A DNA stretch of 64,000 bases from Clostridia bacterium (GCA_017618135.1 JAFZUV010000013.1:1-64000); one strand, 5' to 3'; numbered from the stretch's first letter, positions 35,388 to 44,217 are shown. Numbers and translations are program-made. The notes: generated by a model not told the origin, from the sequence alone.

Positions 35388-36499
35388 TTTTTATCATCCT
35401 TTGTGTTGTATTTTAAATATGCGTTTATAAATCCGTCAATCTCGCCGTCCATAACGGCGTTTATATTGCCGGTTTCAAACTCGGTTCTGTGGTCTTTCAC
35501 CATTGTATAAGGCATAAAAACATAAGACCTTATCTGCGAGCCCCAGGCGTTTTCCATCTGCACACCCTTAATATCCTCTATCTTTTCGAGATGCTCGCGC
35601 TCTTTTATTTCAAGCAGCTTGGATTTAAGCATTTTCATAGCCTGTTCTTTGTTTTGAAACTGGCTTCGCTCATTTTGACACGCAACAACAATACCGGTGG
35701 GAATATGTGTAAGCCGCACAGCCGAAGATGTTTTGTTTATATGCTGACCGCCCGCGCCGGAAGCACGAAAAACATCCATTTTAACATCATCATCGCGTAT
35801 TTCAATCTGGATATCGTCACTTATCTCAGGCATAACCTCTATAGCCGCAAAGGATGTATGCCTCCTTCCCGAAGCGTCAAACGGTGACACTCTGACAAGC
35901 CTGTGTACCCCGGACTCGCTTTTTAAATAACCGTACGCGTTTTCACCCTCAATAAGCAAAGTAGCACTTTTAAGGCCCGCTTCGTCACCATCTAAAAAAT
36001 CAGGCATACTGACACTGAATCCGTGCTTTTCCGCCCAGTGTGTATACATACGCACGAGCATTGCTACCCAATCCATGGCTTCGGTTCCGCCGGCTCCGGA
36101 ATGAAATGTCAATATCGCATTGTTTTTATCGTATTCGCCGGTCAGAAGGGTGGAAAGCGTTTGTGCCGACAGGTCATTTTCAAGTTGATCTATTGATTGG
36201 CTTATCTCTTCTATCAGCGATAAATCGCCCTCTTCGTCGCCCATATCAATAAGCACCTCAAGATCATCGAATGATGATCTCAATGTGTCATACCCCTCAA
36301 TCTTGTTTTTAAGCCTTCCTGTTTTCTGCAAAACCGACTGCGAAGCATCGGGATCGTCCCAGAAGCCCGGAGCGGCCGACTTAAGCTCAAGTTCTTCTAT
36401 TTCCCTTTTAATCCCATCATAACCGATGGCGTCTTTCAGCTCGATAATTTCCTGTTTATGAGATAAAAGCCGCAGCTTCAGTTGTTCAAATTCAAGCAT
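35384..36499 (-). CDS. prfB: Peptide chain release factor 2
   Basis: A 371-residue class I release factor that reads UGA and UAA. The recognition tripeptide SPF is at 205-207 and the catalytic GGQ at 250-252 (ASGAGGQHINK). Most bacterial prfB genes have an in-frame UGA near codon 25 and a programmed +1 shift. Here the frame is open from the ATG, which has AAAGGAG well placed, through IGYDGIKREI. The autoregulatory shift is therefore absent. It lies 12 bp after prmA. Confidence 0.97.
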   Translation of the reverse strand: MLEFEQLKLRLLSHKQEIIELKDAIGYDGIKREIEELELKSAAPGFWDDPDASQSVLQKTGRLKNKIEGYDTLRSSFDDLEVLIDMGDEEGDLSLIEEISQSIDQLENDLSAQTLSTLLTGEYDKNNAILTFHSGAGGTEAMDWVAMLVRMYTHWAEKHGFSVSMPDFLDGDEAGLKSATLLIEGENAYGYLKSESGVHRLVRVSPFDASGRRHTSFAAIEVMPEISDDIQIEIRDDDVKMDVFRASGAGGQHINKTSSAVRLTHIPTGIVVACQNERSQFQNKEQAMKMLKSKLLEIKEREHLEKIEDIKGVQMENAWGSQIRSYVFMPYTMVKDHRTEFETGNINAVMDGEIDGFINAYLKYNTKDDKK

Positions 36500-36511
36500 A
36501 TATCTACTCCT

Positions 36512-37432
36512 TTATGCTTTTTTAAGCATATATGCGTGCCACTCCTCACGAGTGAACGCTTTTATTATTCTAAAGCCATGCTCTTCAGCAGACCTTTCAA
36601 CTTCTTGTGCTCTGATATCAATTATACCCGACACGATAAGCAAACCGTCATCGGTCATAAAATCCCCGACACTGTCAAAAAGCCGAATGATAATATCGGC
36701 TACAATATTAGCGCATACAATATCATATTTACCGCTTAACTTTTCTGCAAGGTCGCCCACCAAAAACTCTGTTTTTCCGTCTACATTATTGCGTTTCGCA
36801 TTTTGCCTTGCTGTGTTTACGGCAAGCTCGTCGATATCTATGCCAACTGCACTGCGAGCGCCTAAAAGGCAGGAGGCTATCGCTAAAATACCGCTTCCTG
36901 TGCCTATGTCAAGCAACCTCGTATTCTCGTTTACCGAATTTTCAAGAATATTAAGGCACAAGTAGGTTGTAGCGTGTGCACCTGTACCGAAAGCGGCTCC
37001 CGGGTCAAGAGATATTATCCTTCGGTCATTGCCTCCGTCATAGGTCTCCCAACTCGGACAAACGGCAAGCCTTTCTCCAACCTCAAAAGCCTTGAAATAC
37101 TTTTTCCAGTTTTCGTTCCAGTTTTCATCGTCAACCGTCGTTTTGGTTATTTCATATTGTATACCCGCCGCCGACAAACGCTCTTTTAAATAGCTTAAAG
37201 CCTCAACAGCGTTATCATCGCTTGAAATGTATATGTGAATTGTTGCGCTGTTTCGGTCTTTATTTACAAGGTTTTCATCGATCAAATCAATATGAGCTAT
37301 GGTTAAAGCGTCATTTTCGAGATTGGTATAATCCTCAATATAGATACCGTACGGCACCGCCATATTAGCAATTGCCGCGGCTGTATCCACACACTCCGCC
37401 GGCACTTTTACGGATATTTCATTCCAATCCAT
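36512..37432 (-). CDS. prmA: Ribosomal protein L11 methyltransferase
   Basis: A 306-residue protein with an N-terminal L11-binding domain and a SAM-dependent methyltransferase domain (motif I LDIGTGSGILAIA, then GIDIDELAV, and the NIVADII motif). It trimethylates L11. GAGGTG precedes the ATG inside the end of the alaX-like gene. Second translation-related gene of the operon. Confidence 0.95.
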   Translation of the reverse strand: MDWNEISVKVPAECVDTAAAIANMAVPYGIYIEDYTNLENDALTIAHIDLIDENLVNKDRNSATIHIYISSDDNAVEALSYLKERLSAAGIQYEITKTTVDDENWNENWKKYFKAFEVGERLAVCPSWETYDGGNDRRIISLDPGAAFGTGAHATTYLCLNILENSVNENTRLLDIGTGSGILAIASCLLGARSAVGIDIDELAVNTARQNAKRNNVDGKTEFLVGDLAEKLSGKYDIVCANIVADIIIRLFDSVGDFMTDDGLLIVSGIIDIRAQEVERSAEEHGFRIIKAFTREEWHAYMLKKA

Positions 37433-37435
37433 TAT

Positions 37436-38578
37436 CTACACCTCAAAATACTGCTTTATTTCCTCAACTTCGGCAATTATACTTCCTTGGCGAATTTTAT
37501 CCCGGCCACCGCCCCTTACGGCAAAAGCATCTTTGAGCTTTTTAAATTCCGTCTCTAATTCACCGGTGTCTCCGCACATCACGAAGGCGCAGCCGTTTTC
37601 GTTTTCACATAGCGCGGTTTTTACCCCTCCGTACGCTTTATGTAAACCGTCTGCCGCCATCTGCAACTGCTTTATATCCGCGCCGTTTAAATAAATGGCA
37701 TGTTTAGTTTTATCAAACAATTTGATTTTGTAGTTTATAAGTTCACTTCTTAAAGCTTTTGCCGCCGCTTTTTCGCTTTCAAGCCTTTTGCTTTGTGCGA
37801 CAACCGCGTCTTTTAGATTTTCGGTTTTAGCGGACAACATCCCACAAATTGCCTTTATATCGGAATTCTTGCGCCTGTAATCATCAAGCGCGAAGGTACC
37901 GCATTTCATAAAAATGCGGGTTCCGCCGTGTTGTTTTTCGGTATTCAAAAACTTAATAATCCCTATTTCTCCGGTGCTGTTTACATGAGGAGCGCAACAG
38001 GCGCAAATATCCGTATCTTCTATCTTTACAAGTCTGATTTTGCCGTTTATACCTGATTTTGCACGGTAACTCGTCGTAACCGACTCATCGCTTGAAGGAT
38101 AAAACGCAGTAACACTTAAGTTACGCCATACTCTCTTATTCGCCTCATATTCAAGTTTTTTTAACTGCTCTTCGGTAAAAAAGCCGTTAAAATCAAATGT
38201 AACTTCACTTTCGTTCAAGTGAAACCCTATATTGTTATACCCGTATTCCTTGAAAACCAAGCCGGATACTATATGCTCAGCGGTATGATTTTGCATAAAG
38301 CTATAGCGCCTGTCAAAATCCAAATTGCACGACGCCGTAACCCCCGTTTCAAGGGGTTTTTCGGTATAATGAAAAATCTCATCATTCTCAATCTGAACAT
38401 CAAAAACATTAACGCCCGAAATTGTACCTGTATCAGCAGGCTGACCGCCGCCTTCAGGGAAAAACGCCGTTTTATCGAGCTTTATTCTATACCCGTTTTC
38501 CGCCTTATCGCAGGATAAAACCGCAGCGTTAAATTTACTGATATACGCGTCTTTTTCATACAATTTTTTGGTTATCAT
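37436..38578 (-). CDS. Alanyl-tRNA editing protein (AlaX with DHHA1-like C-terminus)
   Basis: A 380-residue stand-alone relative of the AlaRS editing region. It has the N-terminal FFPEGGGQPADTG motif, zinc ligands in HTAEH (about 97-101) and CCAPH (about 192-196), a coiled coil (about 250-300) and a C-terminal DHHA1-like domain ending in the GGGRDKIRQG region. It probably removes serine or glycine from mischarged tRNA-Ala. No aminoacylation domain is present. Overlaps murC by 4 bp and is 3 bp before prmA. Confidence 0.9.
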   Translation of the reverse strand: MITKKLYEKDAYISKFNAAVLSCDKAENGYRIKLDKTAFFPEGGGQPADTGTISGVNVFDVQIENDEIFHYTEKPLETGVTASCNLDFDRRYSFMQNHTAEHIVSGLVFKEYGYNNIGFHLNESEVTFDFNGFFTEEQLKKLEYEANKRVWRNLSVTAFYPSSDESVTTSYRAKSGINGKIRLVKIEDTDICACCAPHVNSTGEIGIIKFLNTEKQHGGTRIFMKCGTFALDDYRRKNSDIKAICGMLSAKTENLKDAVVAQSKRLESEKAAAKALRSELINYKIKLFDKTKHAIYLNGADIKQLQMAADGLHKAYGGVKTALCENENGCAFVMCGDTGELETEFKKLKDAFAVRGGGRDKIRQGSIIAEVEEIKQYFEV

Positions 38579-39948
38579 TTGAGCTTCTCCAGTATCATGG
38601 GAGCCACCTTGAAAATATCGCCGGCACCCATAGTGATAACTATATCTCCGGCACTCGCCGACGCAGCCATTTCAGATGATAACTGTCCGTAATCGGATAT
38701 TACCTTGCCGCCGGGCACACAATTTGCTATTTCCTCTGAGCTTACTCCGTAAATATTTTCTTCGCGCGAAGCCACAATTGGAGTCAAAAACACCTTGTCT
38801 GCTATCGACAACGCTTTAATCATACCGTCCTTAAGCAGAGCTACGCGAGAATAAGTAAAGGGTTGAAATACAACAATAACATTTTTAAATCCTATCGACC
38901 TTGCCGCCGAAAGCGTGGCGGCTATTTCGGTGGGATGATGAGCATAATCGTCTATAACGGTAACACCAGCCTCTTCACCAATAAACTGAAATCGTCTGCC
39001 GGCACCCGTAAATTCTTTCAAAGCCTCATTTATTCCGCCGGCAGAGGCACCCATATCAAAGCAAACCGCAAAGCTCACAATGCCGTTATAAATGTTATGC
39101 TCTCCCGGTACATTCATATCGAGATGACCGACAGTTTTATTATTCCTTACAACATCAAAAGAAAAACCAAACCTGCCCGGCTTTATATTGGCGGGATGGT
39201 AAAAATTGTCCTCGCCCATACCGTAGCTGATTTTTACAGCGTCTATACCGCTTACAGCCTCTTCGCAAAGCTCGTCGTCACCGTTATAATAACAAGTCTT
39301 TGATTTATTGCAGAATTTGGAAAATGACGCGACAAGGTTATCCATTGTCTTAAAGTAATCGAGATGGTCATTATCAATATTAAGCAGTACCGAAATATCG
39401 GGCGAAAACTCTAAAAAGCTATCTACAAACTCGCAAGACTCACAAACCAGCGTATCCGACGAACCGGACACACATGCGCTGCCTGCAAGCGGAAGCTTTC
39501 CTCCTATAACTGCGGAAGGGTCCCTCTTGTTAAGCAAAAGGATTTGTGTTATCATGGAAGAGACGGTTGTTTTACCGTGAGTCCCGGAAACTCCTATTGT
39601 ATTATCATAAAACCGGGTTATGGCGCCTAAAAGCTTAGAGCGTTCAAAGGTTGGAATGCCGCTTTCCCTCGCGGCTTTAAGCTCGGGATTATCAGTGTGT
39701 ACCGCGGCGGAATAGCCTACAATGTCAGCACCCTGTATATTTCCGGCGCTCTGCCCTATAAATATTTTTGCGCCAAGCGATTTAAGCCGCTTAGTATTAT
39801 CACTTTCTGTTTTGTCAGACCCGGATACGCTATAACCTTTAGATAAAAGCAACTCCGCTATAGGGCACATACCGCTTCCGCCTATCCCTACAAGATGTAT
39901 ACGCCGAGCGTTCTTTATTAAATTATCGTCTCCCGACAGATGTTTCAT
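38575..39948 (-). CDS. murC: UDP-N-acetylmuramate-L-alanine ligase
   Basis: A 457-residue Mur ligase that adds the first L-Ala to UDP-MurNAc. The N-terminal Rossmann part has GIGGSGMCPIAELL, the ATP loop is GVSGTHGKTT, and the C-terminal domain has DDYAHHPTEI. Start at the second ATG (39948), with AGGTG 7 bp upstream; the first ATG is too close to that site. First gene of the operon murC-alaX-prmA-prfB-FKBP lipoprotein, divergent from cca. Confidence 0.97.
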   Translation of the reverse strand: MKHLSGDDNLIKNARRIHLVGIGGSGMCPIAELLLSKGYSVSGSDKTESDNTKRLKSLGAKIFIGQSAGNIQGADIVGYSAAVHTDNPELKAARESGIPTFERSKLLGAITRFYDNTIGVSGTHGKTTVSSMITQILLLNKRDPSAVIGGKLPLAGSACVSGSSDTLVCESCEFVDSFLEFSPDISVLLNIDNDHLDYFKTMDNLVASFSKFCNKSKTCYYNGDDELCEEAVSGIDAVKISYGMGEDNFYHPANIKPGRFGFSFDVVRNNKTVGHLDMNVPGEHNIYNGIVSFAVCFDMGASAGGINEALKEFTGAGRRFQFIGEEAGVTVIDDYAHHPTEIAATLSAARSIGFKNVIVVFQPFTYSRVALLKDGMIKALSIADKVFLTPIVASREENIYGVSSEEIANCVPGGKVISDYGQLSSEMAASASAGDIVITMGAGDIFKVAPMILEKLK

Positions 39949-39953
39949 AACCA

Positions 39954-40004
39954 TTCACCTGAAATAAAACTGTATTCTTAAGTATTATACTTCTTTCAGG
40001 TGAA
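39954..40004. promoter_or_regulatory. Divergent murC/cca control region with an 11-bp inverted repeat
   Basis: TTCACCTGAAA (39954-39964) and TTTCAGGTGAA (39994-40004) are a perfect 11-bp inverted repeat separated by 29 AT-rich bases. A minus-strand TATAAT (39984-39989) is the likely murC -10; its -35 is weak. The left arm contains the murC Shine-Dalgarno, so the repeat could act at the DNA level or fold in a transcript. Confidence 0.45.
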
Positions 40005-40038
40005 AAAATAAACCTTTTTTTGAGAGAGGTGGAAAAAA

Positions 40039-41184
40039 ATGCAAATGTCTTTACCGGAAAACATAACAAATACACTATCAACCATTGAAAATAACGGATT
40101 TTGCGCGTATGTTGTAGGAGGTTGTGTGCGAGATTGTCTTTTAGGAAATCCTCCCATTGATTTTGACATTTGTACAAACGCTTTACCTAGCGATATTATT
40201 CGTATTTTCGATAAAACCGCACCAACCGGCATAAAGCACGGTACCGTTACGGTAATTACTGAAAATTTTCCGATAGAGGTTACCACTTTCCGCACGGACG
40301 GTTCATACGGGGACTTTCGTCACCCTGAAAATGTAGAGTTTGTAAACGATCTGAAAACCGATCTGTCCCGCCGCGATTTTACCGTAAATGCAATGTGCTA
40401 CAGCAAAAAAGATGGATTGATTGATTATTTTGGCGGAATTGAAGATTTGAAAAACAAAACACTGCGCGCGGTTAGGGACCCGGACAAAAGATTCAAAGAG
40501 GATGCGCTTCGTATTTTAAGGCTTTTTCGGTTTTCCTCAACCCTCGGATTTAATATAGAAAACAAAACATATAATGCGGCGCTTAAAAATGCATCGCTTC
40601 TTAAAAATATAAGTGCCGAGCGCATAAGAGCGGAGCTTGAAAAACTTTCGTGCGGAATTTGCCCGGAAGCAATATTACCACTGTTACAATCTGAAAATCT
40701 CAGTCCCCTTAAAGCGGATAAAAGAGTATCAAAAATACATTTGTTGCCGGAAAGTCCCTGTCTTAGATTTTTTTCCTTCTTGCGACTTACAAGTGATGAC
40801 CTGAGTACCGCCCTTAACTTTCTTAAATGTTCCAATTCCTTTAAAGATTACGCGCGAAAACTGGATACCGCGCTTGGATTACCGTATAAAACAAAGCCGG
40901 ATATGAAAAGACTGCTTTCTTTGCTTGAGGACAACATTTTTGATATGTTTGATTATAAGTCTTGTGTTTGCGGATGCAATACTGACAGTGCAAAAGCAAA
41001 AACCGAAGAAATAATTAAACATCAAGAGCCTTACAAAATAAGTCAGCTTGATATATCAGGCGAAGACATAATCAAAAAAGGCTATTGCGGCAAAAATGTG
41101 GGGAAAAAGCTTGAAATGCTGCTTAGCGTGGTAATTGAACACCCGGATATAAACGATAGAGATAAACTTTTAAAGCTGATTTGA
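40039..41184 (+). CDS. cca: CCA tRNA nucleotidyltransferase
   Basis: A 381-residue class II nucleotidyltransferase that adds or repairs the 3' CCA of tRNAs. It has VVGGCVRDCLLG with the metal site DFDICT (about 41-46), RRDFTVNAM, then DALRILRLFRFSSTLGF and the helical neck and body. GAGAGAGGTGG precedes the ATG. First of a short plus-strand block; a hairpin with a T run follows it. Confidence 0.93.
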   Translation: MQMSLPENITNTLSTIENNGFCAYVVGGCVRDCLLGNPPIDFDICTNALPSDIIRIFDKTAPTGIKHGTVTVITENFPIEVTTFRTDGSYGDFRHPENVEFVNDLKTDLSRRDFTVNAMCYSKKDGLIDYFGGIEDLKNKTLRAVRDPDKRFKEDALRILRLFRFSSTLGFNIENKTYNAALKNASLLKNISAERIRAELEKLSCGICPEAILPLLQSENLSPLKADKRVSKIHLLPESPCLRFFSFLRLTSDDLSTALNFLKCSNSFKDYARKLDTALGLPYKTKPDMKRLLSLLEDNIFDMFDYKSCVCGCNTDSAKAKTEEIIKHQEPYKISQLDISGEDIIKKGYCGKNVGKKLEMLLSVVIEHPDINDRDKLLKLI

Positions 41185-41187
41185 GTA

Positions 41188-41215
41188 ACTAAATATGATA
41201 AGATGCCATACTATG
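41188..41215 (+). promoter_or_regulatory. Candidate sigma-K promoter of dpaAB
   Basis: AC (41188-41189), 17-bp spacer and CATACTATG (41207-41215) match the sigma-K pattern AC-N16/17-CATANNNTA at all but the last base. It lies 45 bp before dpaA. Dipicolinate synthase is a late mother-cell, sigma-K-dependent product in Bacillus, so the location makes sense. Confidence 0.55.
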
Positions 41216-41247
41216 TATTGAATTACATTTCGGCATCTTATTTTTTT
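41198..41247 (+). terminator. Terminator of cca, overlapping the dpaA promoter
   Basis: ATAAGATGCC (41198-41207) pairs with GGCATCTTAT (41232-41241) around a 24-base loop and runs into seven T. A transcript starting from the overlapping sigma-K promoter would lack the left arm and escape termination. Confidence 0.75.
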
Positions 41248-41259
41248 GCAGGTGAGTGT

Positions 41260-42039
41260 ATGAAAATCTTTATTGCAGGCGGAGACCGCCGTATGATTTT
41301 TGCTTTACGCGAATTTAAAAGGCGTGGTATTGAGGCTGAAACAATAGGTCTTATTGATGGCGACAGCACCAAGCTGACCGCAACTGACGCAGTACTGTTA
41401 CCAATACCGGCAACAAGAGATTCAGTTAACATAAACTGCCCGATTACCAAAAGAATTATTCCGCTTGATATGTTTAAAGCATTGCCAAAATCCGTAAAAG
41501 TTTTCGGCGGCGGAAAGACAAATATAAATAACTATACCGACTTGCTCTCATTGGATGAATTTGCCCTTAAAAATTGCGTTTTAACGGCTGAAGGCGCTAT
41601 CGCTTATGCTATTGAAAATACCGAATTTTCTTTGTGGAAAAGCCGCGTCTTAATAATCGGATACGGCAGACTGGGTAAAATCTTAACAGATAGACTTAAA
41701 TGCTTTAATCCGGCTCTTACCGTCAGCGCACGCAGTAAAAAGGATTTTTCGATGCTTGATTCTCTCGGTATTAATCACATAAAAACAAACGAGATAAGCA
41801 ATGCTTCAGGGCAATTTGATATAGTATTCAATACGGTTGACATAAGATTTGACAGCGGTGTTGCTCAATCGCTTTCGGAAGCATATTTTTTCGACCTTTC
41901 AAGTCGTGGCGGTTTTGTTTCCGAAACTGCGGAAAATTATGGTATAAAATATATCGCATTGCCATCTATCCCTGCGAAAACCGCGCCTGATACGGCAGGC
42001 AAAATAATAGCCGAAACGGTAATCGAACTATTATACTGA
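41260..42039 (+). CDS. dpaA: Dipicolinate synthase subunit A
   Basis: A 259-residue NAD(P)-binding protein. It has an N-terminal DpaA domain (MKIFIAGGDRR), LTAEGAIAYAIENT, and a Rossmann motif ARVLIIGYG-like stretch reading RVLIIGYGRLGKIL (about 125). It makes dipicolinic acid, the calcium chelator of the spore core, with DpaB. Start is at the ATG with AGGTGAG upstream; the longer frame to 41203 runs through the terminator hairpin. Confidence 0.95.
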   Translation: MKIFIAGGDRRMIFALREFKRRGIEAETIGLIDGDSTKLTATDAVLLPIPATRDSVNINCPITKRIIPLDMFKALPKSVKVFGGGKTNINNYTDLLSLDEFALKNCVLTAEGAIAYAIENTEFSLWKSRVLIIGYGRLGKILTDRLKCFNPALTVSARSKKDFSMLDSLGINHIKTNEISNASGQFDIVFNTVDIRFDSGVAQSLSEAYFFDLSSRGGFVSETAENYGIKYIALPSIPAKTAPDTAGKIIAETVIELLY

Positions 42040-42072
42040 TAAGTTCAGTATATAAAACAAAGGGAGAAAAGT

Positions 42073-42645
42073 ATGCGTGATATAACCCTGGGGTACGCTT
42101 TTTGCGGCTCCTTTTGCACAATTAGTCAGTCACTGAAAGAACTGGAAAAACTATCCAAACTTGATATTAAAATCAAGCCTATAATGTCCGAAATAGTGTA
42201 TAATACCGATACGCGTTTCGGCAAAGCCCGTGATCTGGTAAAGCGTGTCGAGGAACTCTGCAACGAAAAGGTAATACACGATATACCCGCCGCGGAGCCC
42301 ATCGGTCCTAAAGGTTTGCTGGATATACTGGTTGTTTCCCCCTGTACCGGCAATACTACGGCAAAAATCGCACTTGGCATTACCGATACACCCGTAACCA
42401 TGGCGGTAAAGGCACACCTTAGAAACAACAGACCTGTGATTATAGGTCTGGCGACAAATGACGCTCTCGGAGCCTCGGCTAAAAATATAGGGCTTCTGCA
42501 AAACACTAAAAATATATACTTTATACCGTTTTGCCAGGATGACCCTGTAAATAAATCAACATCTTTAGTCTGCGATTTTTCAAAAACTGCAGACACAATC
42601 GAAAATGCGCTCATCGACAAACAGATTCAGCCAATAATATGCTGA
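42073..42645 (+). CDS. dpaB: Dipicolinate synthase subunit B
   Basis: A 190-residue flavoprotein-fold subunit. LGYAFCGSFCT lies near the N-terminus, PCTGNTTAKIALGITDTPVT in the middle and FIPFCQDDP near the end. It works with DpaA on the dipicolinate precursor. The gap to dpaA is 33 bp and holds a GGGAG Shine-Dalgarno, so the two form a unit. A strong terminator follows. Confidence 0.95.
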   Translation: MRDITLGYAFCGSFCTISQSLKELEKLSKLDIKIKPIMSEIVYNTDTRFGKARDLVKRVEELCNEKVIHDIPAAEPIGPKGLLDILVVSPCTGNTTAKIALGITDTPVTMAVKAHLRNNRPVIIGLATNDALGASAKNIGLLQNTKNIYFIPFCQDDPVNKSTSLVCDFSKTADTIENALIDKQIQPIIC

Positions 42646-42670
42646 TGCGCTTTACCGTTTGGTGCATGTG

Positions 42671-42708
42671 AAAGCTCTCTCATTCAAAAAGAAAATGAGA
42701 GAGCTTTT
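42671..42708 (+). terminator. Intrinsic terminator after dpaB
   Basis: AAAGCTCTCTCATT (42671-42684) pairs with its complement at 42694-42707 around a 9-base loop and ends in TTTT. Confidence 0.88.
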
Positions 42709-42749
42709 GACTGACGCCCTTTTCGAATCCCTTCAAAATAATGCGAAAT

Positions 42750-42781
42750 GTGAGCGCCTCACCAAACGGTGTGGCACTCAC
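42750..42781 (-). terminator. Hairpin terminator downstream of tRNA-Ser
   Basis: A nearly perfect 14-bp stem (GTGAG-N-GCC-N-CACC, loop GTTT on the minus strand) starts 3 bases after the encoded CCA. It is followed on the minus strand by ATTTCGCATTATTTT, a loose T-rich tail. Confidence 0.7.
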
Positions 42782-42784
42782 TTT

Positions 42785-42875
42785 TGGCGCAGAGTTAGGG
42801 ATTCGAACCCTAGGTCGGCTCGTCACCGACACAGCATTTCGAGTGCTGCACCTTCGACCACTCGGACAACTCTGC
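42785..42875 (-). tRNA. tRNA-Ser (anticodon CGA)
   Basis: The minus strand folds as a tRNA. Acceptor GCAGAGT pairs with ACTCTGC, followed by discriminator G and an encoded CCA. The anticodon stem CAGCA/TGCTG encloses loop CTCGAAA with anticodon CGA, reading UCG. The long variable arm (CGGTGACGAGCCG) is typical of serine tRNAs, and the T arm is GGGTTCGAATCCC. Confidence 0.96.
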
Positions 42876-42896
42876 ATAGATATTATTTGCCTATGT

Positions 42897-42925
42897 ATTA
42901 TATAAAAACCACCCGCAAATGTCAA
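42897..42925 (-). promoter_or_regulatory. Consensus promoter of tRNA-Ser
   Basis: Minus-strand TTGACA (42920-42925), 17-bp spacer, TATAAT (42897-42902), with the start about 15 bp before the mature 5' end. Both boxes match the consensus exactly. Confidence 0.9.
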
Positions 42926-42934
42926 GATATAATT

Positions 42935-42962
42935 GCCTGCCTGAATATGTTTTCAGGCAGGC
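42935..42962. terminator. Hairpin between the alcohol dehydrogenase gene and the tRNA promoter
   Basis: GCCTGCCTGAA (42935-42945) pairs with TTCAGGCAGGC (42952-42962). It lies 8 bp past the alcohol dehydrogenase stop, but the clear T run (about 42965-42971) is on the plus-strand side. It probably ends the dehydrogenase message less sharply. Confidence 0.7.
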
Positions 42963-42970
42963 GGCTTTTT

Positions 42971-44146
42971 TTACAGACTTTCCGTGAGTATTTGTTTGAT
43001 TTCTTCAATATTCAGCACTTTATACCCGCCGTCTAAAATCTCGGTTGCATGAGCTATTCCGTCTATCATATCGGGTGTTGCGCCAAGCTCGCCGATATTA
43101 AGCGAAAGCCCGAGTTTTTTCATCCACTCTTCCATAGCGGCAAGACCGGCCTCAGCCACCTGCTCATCGGACTTTCCCTGCGGGCAAACTCCCCAGACTT
43201 CTTCAGCAAATCTTACAAACCTCGAAAGACCGTAAGGCATAATATAACGATAATAGGGAAGCGACACTGCCGCGAGAGTCATACCGTGCGTAGCGTCGGT
43301 ATACGCGCTCACCGCATGACCTAACATATGGACCATCCAGTCGGTAGTCTTACCGCGTGAAATCAGTGTATTCAGCGCCCATGTAGCAGCCCACATAATA
43401 TTTGAGCGCGCCTCATAATCTTGCGTATCATCAACAGCAACAAGTGAATTTCTGATTACAGACTTCATAAGTGCCTCGGCAATATAGTCGCTCACATTGT
43501 TGTCTTCTCCTGAAAAATACTGCTCGCAGATATGATTGAATATATCATATATACCGGCTACCATTTGCCGCTTGGGTAAGGACATTGTAAATCGCGGATT
43601 AAGAATAGAAAATTTAGGCATTACCTCTTCACCGAAAACATGGCCTATTTTAAGCTTTTCTTTATGATTTGTGATAACCGAGCCTCCGTTCATCTCGGAA
43701 CCTGTACCCGCCATGGTAAGAATACAGCCTACGGGTACAATTTTGCAATCGGGCTCCTCAAAGCGAATATAGTATTTATCCCATGGATCTTCGTCACAGT
43801 TTACCGAAACGGATACCGCCTTAGCATAATCACAGCAAGAGCCGCCGCCTACTGCGAGAAGCAGGTCAACCTTATTTTCTCTTGCTATCTTCACGCCCTC
43901 ATAAAGCTTTTCTACGGTAGGATTAGGCATAACGCCGCCATCCTCCACCACTGTTTTCCCGTTTGCGCAAAGGATTTCCTTTACCGCGTCGTAAACCCCG
44001 TTTTTCTTTATGGAGCCGCCGCCGTAGATCAGTTGTACCGTATTACCGTATTTTGGGAGTTCATCGTTTAAAAACTTAAGAGAATCATCGCCGAAATACA
44101 GCTTAGTAGCGTTTTTGTAACTGAAATTGCCTAACACTGTTACCAC
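42971..44146 (-). CDS. Iron-containing alcohol dehydrogenase (butanol dehydrogenase type)
   Basis: A 391-residue group III alcohol dehydrogenase. It has the NAD(P)-binding GGGS around VGGGSCCDYAKA, TMAGTGSEMNGGSVI, and metal ligands in IYDIFNHICEQY and HMLGHAVSAYTDATHG. It interconverts aldehydes and alcohols, probably in fermentation; the exact substrate is not predictable. Start is the first GTG (44146); a GTG 9 bp later with AAGGTGG upstream is equally likely. A monocistronic unit with its own promoter, divergent from rpsU. Confidence 0.9.
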   Translation of the reverse strand: MVTVLGNFSYKNATKLYFGDDSLKFLNDELPKYGNTVQLIYGGGSIKKNGVYDAVKEILCANGKTVVEDGGVMPNPTVEKLYEGVKIARENKVDLLLAVGGGSCCDYAKAVSVSVNCDEDPWDKYYIRFEEPDCKIVPVGCILTMAGTGSEMNGGSVITNHKEKLKIGHVFGEEVMPKFSILNPRFTMSLPKRQMVAGIYDIFNHICEQYFSGEDNNVSDYIAEALMKSVIRNSLVAVDDTQDYEARSNIMWAATWALNTLISRGKTTDWMVHMLGHAVSAYTDATHGMTLAAVSLPYYRYIMPYGLSRFVRFAEEVWGVCPQGKSDEQVAEAGLAAMEEWMKKLGLSLNIGELGATPDMIDGIAHATEILDGGYKVLNIEEIKQILTESL

Positions 44147-44217
44147 CTTAATCCTTTTGGCTTATCATTGTTCAATCCGGCGCACATAGCCGAATACGCC
44201 GTTACATCCGCATAATT

